From an uncultured Bacteroidota bacterium (GTDB lineage: Bacteria; Bacteroidota; Bacteroidia; UKL13-3): DNA of 6,228 nt. The stretch's first letter is position 1. Every line of letters begins with the position of its first letter. The notes beneath the pieces are model-generated. The model did no database searches and was not told where the DNA came from. It was given only the letters and a program-made list of their open reading frames with translations. Positions 1 through 6,228 of this stretch are shown here, piece by piece. A program made the position numbers and the translations under genes. The stretch covers positions 1 through 6,228 of the forward strand of contig CAISTO010000097.1 of the NCBI GenBank assembly GCA_903888395.1, in the 5' to 3' direction.

Positions 1-953
1 CCTTTTGAATTAAAATGTTTGTTAACTATCCAATATTCTTTCAATAAATCATTTTTTTTATAGTAGTTACTAAATGAAGTGAACAATGAAGTAACATATA
101 GTTTATGACTTAATTGTTGTATAAATTCAATTGGCTGAGAATTACCTTTAATCAATTCGGTGGGAAGTGGATGTATTATTAAATGATATTCTATATGATT
201 ACTCAAACAAAATTTTGCTGTTTGTTCTACTTGACTTACAATTAAAGAAATTGCAGCCTTCTCATTTAACAATAAATTATTCTCACTTATTAGGTTTTCA
301 TTGTATTTATAAAAAACGTTCATAAAAGCTCTAAAAACATGCGAAAAGCAATAAAAAAATTCCCAATTGGGCCCAACTTTACCTGAAACTCTGCCATCTG
401 AATTGAATCTTTCAATACCACCTCTCCAAATTACATCATTTATATCGGTAGAATTAATACACTCAATTACAATTTTTGGTTTTAAAATCATTAATTTATT
501 TGTAAGTATTTTATGATTATAAAATACATCACTACCACAAGCTCCCGCATTATATATTTTATATTTTAAGCTATCTTTTAAGTTTAATTTTCTTTCAAAT
601 AATCTTACCCAAGAGCTATCATATGGCGCTCCGTCACCCTCGGTAAAAGAATCGCCCAAACAAACAACTTTTATTGAGAAAGTATCATTTATAAAATTAT
701 CAATTGCTTTTTCTCTGTTACCAAATTCATTGTATTGGTTAAAATATTGCCATTCTTTTTCTTTTTTAATTCTTGAAGAATTTGGCTTATTGGTATAATA
801 CCAAGTAGGTTTTTTGACTTTATATTTAAATGAGTATATGCCTGTTTTGTTTTCCGACCTAGTATTGTATTTTCCGGAGACCCTTAAAAATATTTCAAAC
901 GAAACAAGAAAAATAAGGATTGAAATAAAAAATTTAATTAAAAACAGTTTCAT
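1..953 (-). CDS. Membrane-anchored SGNH/GDSL hydrolase, 3'-truncated by window edge
   Basis: Translating the minus strand from the ATG at 953 gives 317 residues with no stop before the left edge, so the C-terminus is missing. Seen: one N-terminal hydrophobic helix (about 4-23, LFLIKFFISILIFLVSF), a linker, then an SGNH domain. Block I is VVCLGDSFTEG (96-106) with nucleophile Ser102. Block II is YNAGACGSD (134-142) with Gly137/Gly140. Block III is IECINSTDINDV (163-174) with Asn167 as oxyanion candidate. A block V-like YWIVNKHFNSKG lies at 307-318 with His313. The Asp that usually precedes the catalytic His is not obvious: Val310 or Asn311 stands there. Family knowledge: such proteins are esterases, lipases or O-acetyl transferases/esterases acting on carbohydrates. 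Next to glycan genes, an extracytoplasmic acyl-modifying role is likely (inference). The ATG overlaps the preceding gene by 20 bp and no better in-frame start exists before Met155. Confidence 0.86.
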   Translation of the reverse strand, partial: MKLFLIKFFISILIFLVSFEIFLRVSGKYNTRSENKTGIYSFKYKVKKPTWYYTNKPNSSRIKKEKEWQYFNQYNEFGNREKAIDNFINDTFSIKVVCLGDSFTEGDGAPYDSSWVRLFERKLNLKDSLKYKIYNAGACGSDVFYNHKILTNKLMILKPKIVIECINSTDINDVIWRGGIERFNSDGRVSGKVGPNWEFFYCFSHVFRAFMNVFYKYNENLISENNLLLNEKAAISLIVSQVEQTAKFCLSNHIEYHLIIHPLPTELIKGNSQPIEFIQQLSHKLYVTSLFTSFSNYYKKNDLLKEYWIVNKHFNSK

Positions 954-1368
954 ACATTTCTTGCTTTTTACATTTTATCATTTTTCCTTCATAATAAAAA
1001 TACATCCTGTTTAATTTTACTTTTTTATTATGTTTCAATTTTGAATTATTAATTTTTATAATATTCAACATTTGATGACCAACTTCATGCAATACAGAAT
1101 CACTTTCCATACCATGCCCATATTTAAATTTATTTTTTTCGCATACAGTTGCATACATGTGGCCCAAATTAGAAGTTATAGCATTCAATTCTGAAGACTT
1201 AATTATTTTATTTTTATCATCTGTAAAAAAAAACACATAAGAATAATCAGGAAAAGAACCATACATAGTAAGCATAGAAAACGGATGAGCTTCCCCAAAA
1301 ACAAAGACCCCAATTATATAAATGAACACAACAATAAATGCGGTAAATTTGTGTATTATTTTCTTCAT
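934..1368 (-). CDS. Small single-pass membrane protein with HEVGH motif, unknown function
   Basis: 144 residues; I do not recognise the family. Seen: a short positive N-terminus (MKKIIHKF), then one hydrophobic segment (about 8-25), which could be a signal anchor or an uncleaved signal peptide. Next come HPFSMLTMYGSFPDYSYVFF (28-47) and a basic, Asn-rich C-terminal domain that should lie outside the cytoplasm. HEVGH (94-98) matches the HExxH zinc-protease signature, but the helix context is short and only 46 residues follow. There is no clear third ligand; His113, Glu127 and Glu140 are the only candidates of the usual types. The match may therefore be chance. The start is chosen because its ATG overlaps the glycosyltransferase-like TGA stop as ATGA, a strong sign of translational coupling. 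Its end overlaps the SGNH gene by 20 bp, suggesting the two membrane-anchored products are made together. The gene is very probably real; its function is unknown. Confidence 0.72.
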   Translation of the reverse strand: MKKIIHKFTAFIVVFIYIIGVFVFGEAHPFSMLTMYGSFPDYSYVFFFTDDKNKIIKSSELNAITSNLGHMYATVCEKNKFKYGHGMESDSVLHEVGHQMLNIIKINNSKLKHNKKVKLNRMYFYYEGKMIKCKKQEMYETVFN

Positions 1369-2543
1369 AAATTTTTATTTTCAATCCATTGCCAAATATT
1401 CCATTCTTGATTACCCCAATGATGGTAAACATGCATAAATGATGGTTTATAATTAGTTTTAAAACCATCGTCAGTTATTAATCCTTCATTACTATTTAAC
1501 ATCAATCCATTATTAAAATAATCGGCTATAAAATTCCACTTTTTAGAAAGTGTAGGATGCTTATTTAAACCAAACTCCCAAGCCGTTGCAATCAAAGTTC
1601 CTTGGTCACGTGTTTTCCAATTGGGAAGTGTAAATATATGCATAGTTTTTTGATGCCAAGCATTTAAAAACGCATCACTTTCATGATTAAATAAAAACAC
1701 ACCTCCGTTCCAATGTTGCCAATTTTTATCTTTTATATTAATTCTGAAAGTATCTGATATATTAAATAACAAATGATCACACTCATCATACCAAATATCA
1801 TTTCCATTTTTATCATACCATTTTTGATTCCATTTATTATAAACAATCCCATCAGGTTTTTCTTGATTATTTTTAAAATTCACTTCATACATTACGATAT
1901 CTCCTGAATTTATGTGCCAAGTTCTTGTTTTTCTGTTGAAGTAAAATTCTTTGTTCAAATTAAATATTGGATAGCTTGTTACAAATTTAACTGCCGTCAC
2001 TATTTTTTTAAAAAACGTTGTATTTAAATTGTCAAACAAAAACTGTAATTCAACTGCTTTTTTAATTAAAAACGAATCTTTTATAGTTTTTAGATCCAGG
2101 CTTTCCATGTAATCATAATAAGCTTTTCTATTTTTTTTCCATTCTTCAGAACAGTTACAATTGACAGCATAAGCGCTAAATTTTCTTAATTTACAATGGT
2201 CTGGAGCAAATGTGATTGGAGCAATATATTCGTTAAAAATAAGGTCACAATCTTCCGAAACAGCTATCACATCGGTATCTAAATAACAATAATTATTGCC
2301 TTTAGGTAAAAATTTATTTAAGCCTGTTTTTAAATATATGCTAGCTTGATGGTGATTGTATTTTTCATCCACTTTTACGTCAATAATATGATCATGATTG
2401 ATAGCAATTTCATTTCTAGCAGAGTCAGTAACTACAACGATTTCATTTTTTGAAAAATGCTTCAAATATTTTAACGAAAAATGCAAGGTTTCAATGTGTT
2501 CAGCAGCTCCACAAACTACAAAAACAAAAATATTTTTATTCAT
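1365..2543 (-). CDS. GT-A-fold glycosyltransferase-like protein
   Basis: A complete 392-residue protein with no signal peptide or membrane helix, so probably cytoplasmic or at the inner membrane face. Seen: an N-terminal strand (NIFVFVVCG), a nucleotide-binding-type region, and NYCYLDTDVIAV (84-95) with the DxD motif DTD (89-91) that in GT-A enzymes coordinates the divalent metal and sugar nucleotide. The C-terminal half has HWNGGVFLFNHESDAF (277-292), then TRDQGTL (311-317), the usual GT8-like acceptor-side and late catalytic landmarks. His371, His374 and His375 (FMHVYHHWG) are placed like the C-terminal metal-binding histidine of GT8-type enzymes. Between the halves lies an insert of about 150 residues (about 115-270), including NCNCSEEW and an aromatic, Asp-rich patch at 235-258 (KWYDKNGNDIWYDECDHL). 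Inference: it transfers a sugar during assembly of the polysaccharide served by the neighbouring genes. The exact GT family and sugar are unknown. It overlaps the epimerase by 8 bp and the next gene by 4 bp (ATGA). Confidence 0.77.
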   Translation of the reverse strand: MNKNIFVFVVCGAAEHIETLHFSLKYLKHFSKNEIVVVTDSARNEIAINHDHIIDVKVDEKYNHHQASIYLKTGLNKFLPKGNNYCYLDTDVIAVSEDCDLIFNEYIAPITFAPDHCKLRKFSAYAVNCNCSEEWKKNRKAYYDYMESLDLKTIKDSFLIKKAVELQFLFDNLNTTFFKKIVTAVKFVTSYPIFNLNKEFYFNRKTRTWHINSGDIVMYEVNFKNNQEKPDGIVYNKWNQKWYDKNGNDIWYDECDHLLFNISDTFRINIKDKNWQHWNGGVFLFNHESDAFLNAWHQKTMHIFTLPNWKTRDQGTLIATAWEFGLNKHPTLSKKWNFIADYFNNGLMLNSNEGLITDDGFKTNYKPSFMHVYHHWGNQEWNIWQWIENKNL

Positions 2544-3471
2544 ATTTATTATTTTTAAACCAAGTTACCATTTCATTGATTCCATCTTCAATTTTACATG
2601 AAGGTTTATACTGAACATACTGTTCTAGTTGATTGGTGTTGCTAAATGTTGCTGTTAATTCATTAGTGGGCAAATTAGTAAAATTAATGATTGGCTTCTT
2701 CCCTATTGCATCTGCTATTAGATTCGCATATTTTAAAACTGAAATGGGTGATCCTAAACCAATATTAAATATTTTATGGGTGCCAATGGGTTCAAATTGA
2801 ATTTTTTTAATTAATAATTCAATGGATTTTACAATATCGCTTACATGGGTAAAATCTCTAAAAACATTTCCATTATTATAAATATTGATGGGTAATCCTT
2901 TATCAATATTTTTCATGAATTTATAGGCTGCCATATCTGGCCTAGTCCATGAACCATAAACCGTAAAAAACCTCAAACCGATAGCTGTTAAACCAAACTG
3001 AGCGCAATAATTTTCAATCATTATTTCACTCATTTTTTTGGAAGTTCCATAAAATGAAAGCTGTGATTGAGTATCACTTTCTTCGCTCATTAATTGTTGA
3101 TTTGGACTATAAACAGATGAGCTACTAGCATAAATAATATGTTTCACCCCATTTTTTCTGCATTGTTCCAATACATTAAAAGTTCCATGTAAATTAGTTT
3201 CAAAGTATTTGGCTGGATTAATTAATGAACCAGCAATACCCGTTTCAGCTGCCAAATGAATTAAAACATCTGGTTGAGCATTTAAGTTATTTAAAAAATT
3301 ACTAGAAATATCTCCTTGTTTTAGGTTTTTTAAGTTTTTGCTTCGAAAAATAGCTGCTTTATTATTGGGAGATAATAAGTCAATGGCATTCACATCAAAC
3401 CTCTCTTCCAATTGCTTTTGCAACTGAAAACCTATAAAACCCGCTCCTCCTGTAATGAATATTAATGACAT
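2536..3471 (-). CDS. NAD-dependent NDP-sugar epimerase, UDP-glucuronate 4-epimerase-like
   Basis: A complete 311-residue cytoplasmic extended short-chain dehydrogenase/reductase. Seen: Rossmann motif TGGAGFIG (7-14), Asp31 at the end of the second strand for NAD ribose binding, GDI (53-55), HLAAETG (72-78), serines 116-119, and the catalytic pair Tyr141/Lys145 (YGTSK). The stretch RFFTVYGSWTRPDMA (167-181) followed by RDFTHVSDIV (205-214) is characteristic of UDP-glucuronate 4-epimerases, as is the C-terminal layout ending in IEDGINEMVTWF. Family knowledge: these enzymes interconvert UDP-glucuronate and UDP-galacturonate through a 4-keto intermediate. It is somewhat shorter than the usual 330-340 residues. 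The normally GDV-type loop before the T-A-D motif reads TNELTATFSN, so the C-terminal substrate-binding region is divergent. UDP-glucose/galactose or UDP-GlcNAc 4-epimerase activity remains possible. The stop overlaps the glycosyltransferase-like start by 8 bp. Epimerase is near certain; uronate specificity is probable. Confidence 0.92.
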   Translation of the reverse strand: MSLIFITGGAGFIGFQLQKQLEERFDVNAIDLLSPNNKAAIFRSKNLKNLKQGDISSNFLNNLNAQPDVLIHLAAETGIAGSLINPAKYFETNLHGTFNVLEQCRKNGVKHIIYASSSSVYSPNQQLMSEESDTQSQLSFYGTSKKMSEIMIENYCAQFGLTAIGLRFFTVYGSWTRPDMAAYKFMKNIDKGLPINIYNNGNVFRDFTHVSDIVKSIELLIKKIQFEPIGTHKIFNIGLGSPISVLKYANLIADAIGKKPIINFTNLPTNELTATFSNTNQLEQYVQYKPSCKIEDGINEMVTWFKNNKYE

Positions 3472-3507
3472 GTTTTTAATTTGTGCAATGTAATTGAGTT
3501 AAATGAA
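3472..3507 (-). other. Short intergenic spacer between asnB and the epimerase gene
   Basis: This 36-bp gap is the only non-coding stretch in the window. Read on the coding strand it is AT-rich, ends in an A-rich run directly before the ATG, and has no AGGAGG-like site, no inverted repeat and no T-tract terminator. It is too short to hold a separate promoter convincingly, so I read the epimerase gene as part of the same transcript as asnB. Confidence 0.7.
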
Positions 3508-5280
3508 TTAATCAACCCAATGACTGAACCATTTTTCCATAATTAATATTTTCCAAAGTTTCCAATTGTATTCTTGCTTGAGTAAATTATCCAAATAGGA
3601 TTGATTGATGATATGATGTTTTACCAAATTACTGTTGGCTAATTCTTTTTGGTAGTATGCTATATTCATATAGTAACTATCAGGACCTACAAAACCTTGT
3701 TTTTTTCTATTCAAAATACTGCTGGGCAAATACTTTTTTATGTTTTCAAACAATAAATATTTTGTTTGATCTTTTTTAAAATATTGACTTTCTTTCAATG
3801 AAAATATTTTTTCAAACAATACATGATCTAAAAAAGGCACCCGAACTTCCAAAGAATTTGCCATGCTCGCTCTATCAATTTTAGTTAAAACCAATTCGCC
3901 CATGAAACACTTCATGTCTAAATACTGAATCGATTTTAAAGGCGTCAGATTGTTTTTAAAGTTCTTTCTGTAAAACCAATGTACATCACTAGGAATAAAT
4001 TGATGTAATGAAGGAAAAAGCATACTCTCTAGCTCCTCTTTATCAAACCAACCCATTGCCATTGCATTGGCATAATAATTAACAGTATCTTGTTTTATGA
4101 AAATTGACATTATTTTTTGCCACCACTTTTTATTATAAATTTCTTCATAAAACTGATGCTGCCAAGTGTAGCCGCCAAATATTTCGTCTGCTCCTTCTCC
4201 ACTTAAAACTGCTTTTACATTTTGCTTGGCTAGTTTACTAACCATGTAAGTTGGCACAATTGAAATATCTGCAATGGGTTCATCGTAAACCTTAGGCATA
4301 ATATTTACTAAATCAAGGCTTTTTTCGTCTGCAATCACATACTTATTTGGTACATTTAAATGCGTTGCAACAATTTGAGCAAATTGATGTTCACTTTTTT
4401 CCCAATTTTTAAATCCAATTGAAAATGTTTCCGGATTTATTCCCAAATTTTTCATGTAATGAACCATGGCACTGCTATCATATCCACCACTTAAAAAAGA
4501 TCCAATTGGCACATCTGCTCTTATATGTTCTGAAACCGATAATTGTAAAATTTCATTGATTTGATCAATTAATAAATTCTTATTTTCTTGCTCGTTATTG
4601 CTTTTTAATTCCCAATATTCAAACAACGAAAAGGAAAAAGTATCCAAGTCAAAACTCAAATAATTTGCAGGTGGAATTTTAAAAATAGTTTTCCAAATAG
4701 TTTTTGGAGATGGAATATAGCGGTAAACGAAATAATCAGAAAAAGAGCTAAAATCAATTTCTTTCCTAACCAAACCCGAAGCCAATATGGCCTTTAACTC
4801 AGATGCAAAAATCAAATGACTTTCATTGTAAAAATAATACAATGGCTTGATACCAAAACGATCTCTAATTAAAAATATTTTGTTTATTTTTTTATCATAA
4901 ATGGCAATAGCAAACATGCCTTTTAGTTTATTAACAAACGCTAATCCCCAGGTTTGGTAGGAAGCAATAATTACTTCGGTATCAGTATTAGTTATAAAAT
5001 TATAAGAATTTAATAGCTCTTTTTTTAACTCTAAAAAATTATAAATTTCACCATTAAATGTTACAATAATCTGTTCATTATTGCTCACAAATGGTTGCTT
5101 TCCCGCTTCAGATAAATCTAAAAAAGCAAGGCGAGTATGCCCAAATGCTAAACAATTATTTTCATCAAAATATACCCCATTTCCATCAGGACCCCTGTGG
5201 TGGATGGTATGTAACATTTGACTAAATACGTCAGCATTTACATGATCAGATTTGTTTATTTGTCCTAATATTCCACACAT
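3508..5280 (-). CDS. asnB: Asparagine synthetase (glutamine-hydrolysing) family amidotransferase
   Basis: A complete 590-residue class II glutamine amidotransferase fused to an ATP-dependent synthetase domain. Seen: N-terminal MCGILG with Cys2, the nucleophile after Met removal, which fixes the start codon. The glutaminase domain (about 1-190) has HHRGPDG (27-33), Arg50 in HTRLAFLDLSEAGKQP, NGEIYN (76-81) and Asp100. The synthetase domain (about 235-540) has the PP-loop SGGYDSS (264-270), LSGEGADEIFGGY (359-371), KIDRASMANSLEVRVPFLDH (467-486) and KKQGF (526-530). All key motifs are intact. Family knowledge: it hydrolyses glutamine and channels ammonia to an adenylated carboxylate, classically aspartate. 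Homologues in O-antigen and exopolysaccharide loci, such as WbpS-type proteins, are thought to amidate uronic acids. Lying just upstream of a UDP-glucuronate-epimerase-like gene, it may do the same here (inference). The cytoplasmic family is certain; the substrate is not. There is no gap to the upstream gene and 36 bp to the next gene. Confidence 0.96.
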   Translation of the reverse strand: MCGILGQINKSDHVNADVFSQMLHTIHHRGPDGNGVYFDENNCLAFGHTRLAFLDLSEAGKQPFVSNNEQIIVTFNGEIYNFLELKKELLNSYNFITNTDTEVIIASYQTWGLAFVNKLKGMFAIAIYDKKINKIFLIRDRFGIKPLYYFYNESHLIFASELKAILASGLVRKEIDFSSFSDYFVYRYIPSPKTIWKTIFKIPPANYLSFDLDTFSFSLFEYWELKSNNEQENKNLLIDQINEILQLSVSEHIRADVPIGSFLSGGYDSSAMVHYMKNLGINPETFSIGFKNWEKSEHQFAQIVATHLNVPNKYVIADEKSLDLVNIMPKVYDEPIADISIVPTYMVSKLAKQNVKAVLSGEGADEIFGGYTWQHQFYEEIYNKKWWQKIMSIFIKQDTVNYYANAMAMGWFDKEELESMLFPSLHQFIPSDVHWFYRKNFKNNLTPLKSIQYLDMKCFMGELVLTKIDRASMANSLEVRVPFLDHVLFEKIFSLKESQYFKKDQTKYLLFENIKKYLPSSILNRKKQGFVGPDSYYMNIAYYQKELANSNLVKHHIINQSYLDNLLKQEYNWKLWKILIMEKWFSHWVD

Positions 5281-6228
5281 CTATTTGCAATCAATACCGA
5301 AGTAAAATTTTTTAAAGTGATTCATTTTCATTGGAAAATTATTTAAATTATTAATAAAATGGATGATAAATCTATCATATTTCAAATTTGAGTTATAAAC
5401 CAATCCTTTTTTATTATAATTTTCAAATGAACATGTATTTATTCTCTTCAGAAAATTAACTTTATTCTTTGTGAAATATAACATTATTTTTTGAGAGATA
5501 TCTTGATTTTCATTTTTAGAAACGGCTAAAATTTCATTTGTTAAGTCATTTGAAACCAATTCATTTGGAAAGCCAAATATTTTTTTTGTTCTAATAACCT
5601 GAAATCTCTGTCCTTTAAGACAATACTTTAAAGATTCATCATAATCAATTATTTTTAACTTTAATGAATCTAAAATAATAAATGGGTCAGAAGGGTCAAA
5701 AACAAAACGCCTATTTCCAATATTTACAATTGGAAATGTGTGTACATTTTTAATTGAAATTGTTGTAGCTTTTATTCCCAAAAGGGAATCAAGCAATCTG
5801 ATATAAAAACTTGTTCTGTCGCCACACCAAACCGGAGCCAAATTATTATTACCCATATTATAACAATTTTCTAAAGTCATTTTGTTCCAATTTTCAATGG
5901 CAATATTATGATTTGTTTTCCCAAGTTTTGAACCTAAAAACTGAAAACTAAAAGCTGCATGTACAAACTCACATAAATATAAAGCTTTTAAATATTTTTT
6001 AGTGTTTTCATTTTGATAATTGCTATCAAATTGAATAAATTTATTTCCTAAAATAACTATAGCTTGACAGTAACTTAGATTTTGATTACAAATAAGTGTA
6101 ACATTAGTACTTATGGTACTGATATCATTTTTATAGGATTCATAATTAACAAAAATACTATCTATAAAAGTATTTTTAATTAATTGATTATTAATTTTAT
6201 CAATTGGATTTCTGCAAGAAATTTGCAA
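5281..6228 (-). CDS. Transglutaminase-like cysteine-hydrolase family protein, 5'-truncated by window edge
   Basis: At least 315 residues are visible. The frame is open to the right edge and the only start-like codon there is a TTG at the last base, so the true start probably lies outside. Seen: a transglutaminase-like core at about residues 130-182 of the visible part. A candidate nucleophile Cys135 sits in VWCGDRTSFYIRLLDSLLGI, followed by His163 in VHTFPIV and Asp178 in RFVFDPSDPF. The order and spacing (Cys, about 28 residues, His, 15 residues, Asp) match the Cys-His-Asp triad of the transglutaminase/papain-like fold. Members cleave or form amide bonds; the substrate here is unknown. Cys5 is followed by polar residues (CRNPID), so an upstream lipoprotein signal is possible but cannot be seen. 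The C-terminal 130 residues match nothing I recognise. The TAG stop directly abuts the asnB start, so the two are probably co-translated. Alternative: an inactive structural transglutaminase-like domain. The fold call is moderately sure; the function is unknown. Confidence 0.62.
   Translation of the reverse strand: MQISCRNPIDKINNQLIKNTFIDSIFVNYESYKNDISTISTNVTLICNQNLSYCQAIVILGNKFIQFDSNYQNENTKKYLKALYLCEFVHAAFSFQFLGSKLGKTNHNIAIENWNKMTLENCYNMGNNNLAPVWCGDRTSFYIRLLDSLLGIKATTISIKNVHTFPIVNIGNRRFVFDPSDPFIILDSLKLKIIDYDESLKYCLKGQRFQVIRTKKIFGFPNELVSNDLTNEILAVSKNENQDISQKIMLYFTKNKVNFLKRINTCSFENYNKKGLVYNSNLKYDRFIIHFINNLNNFPMKMNHFKKFYFGIDCK

Larger units (their letters stand above)
1..6228 (-). other. Probable single operon of six co-directional genes (surface glycan locus)
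   Basis: All six genes read leftwards with junctions of 0 bp (TAGATG at 5278-5283), a 36-bp gap, then overlaps of 8 bp (2536-2543), 4 bp (1365-1368) and 20 bp (934-953). No promoter-sized or terminator-like stretch occurs between them. The first and last genes run off the window, so the operon is longer than shown and its promoter lies beyond the right edge. Gene content (epimerase, AsnB-type amidotransferase, glycosyltransferase-like protein, anchored SGNH hydrolase) points to polysaccharide synthesis and modification; this assignment is inferred from families. Confidence 0.8.

Noticed and set aside
814..1014. 66-codon plus-strand open frame
   Set aside because: It lies antisense across the SGNH and small-membrane-protein genes, has no domain features, and its hydrophobic, Phe-rich content is what the reverse of AT-rich coding gives.
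1247..1468. 73-codon minus-strand open frame
   Set aside because: It is in another frame across the glycosyltransferase-like/small-protein junction, and both flanking genes have much stronger support.
2398..2601. 67-codon plus-strand open frame
   Set aside because: It is antisense to the start of the glycosyltransferase-like gene and the end of the epimerase gene, with no recognisable features.
3472..3507. Internal promoter or terminator before the epimerase gene
   Set aside because: The gap is only 36 bp, with no hairpin, no T-tract on the coding strand and no convincing paired promoter boxes; AT-rich background makes weak matches meaningless.
3508..6228. Lasso-peptide biosynthesis (transglutaminase-like B protein plus AsnB-like C cyclase)
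   Set aside because: AsnB has an intact N-terminal Cys2 glutaminase domain, unlike typical lasso cyclases. The transglutaminase-like protein exceeds 315 residues, no RRE, precursor or exporter is seen, and the downstream genes are glycan-type.
6226..6228. TTG as the real start of the transglutaminase-like gene
   Set aside because: The codon sits exactly at the window edge, the frame is open there, and no signal sequence or start context is visible, so it is more likely an internal Leu codon.

Overview
The window is AT-rich, densely coded DNA with Asn-, Lys- and Ile-rich proteins. None of its start codons has a Shine-Dalgarno-like AGGAGG stretch. This pattern is typical of Bacteroidota such as flavobacteria and relatives, but the organism assignment is an inference from composition and gene type. 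There is no RNA gene, mobile element, CRISPR array or long non-coding stretch.

All six genes lie on the minus strand and are transcribed from the right edge towards the left. In transcription order they are: (1) a transglutaminase-like cysteine-hydrolase protein whose 5' end is cut off by the right edge (5281-6228); (2) a complete glutamine-dependent asparagine synthetase-family amidotransferase, asnB (3508-5280); (3) a short-chain dehydrogenase-type NDP-sugar epimerase resembling UDP-glucuronate 4-epimerases (2536-3471); (4) a GT-A-fold glycosyltransferase-like protein (1365-2543); (5) a 144-residue protein with one membrane segment and no recognised family, carrying an HEVGH motif (934-1368); (6) an SGNH/GDSL hydrolase with an N-terminal membrane anchor, whose C-terminus is cut off by the left edge (1-953).

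The junctions are extremely tight: stop directly abutting start, a 36-bp gap, then overlaps of 8, 4 and 20 bp. This is the layout of one translationally coupled operon, whose promoter and terminator both lie outside the window.

The gene content fits a surface-polysaccharide (O-antigen, capsule or exopolysaccharide) locus. The epimerase could make UDP-galacturonate, the AsnB-type enzyme could amidate a uronic acid, and the glycosyltransferase-like protein could transfer a sugar. The SGNH protein could add or remove acyl groups outside the cytoplasm. The roles of the transglutaminase-like protein and the small membrane protein are unknown, and they are the most interesting parts. A transglutaminase-like gene directly before an asparagine-synthetase gene superficially recalls lasso-peptide B/C genes. 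However, the AsnB here keeps its N-terminal catalytic cysteine, and no precursor or RRE gene is visible, so a glycan role is favoured.
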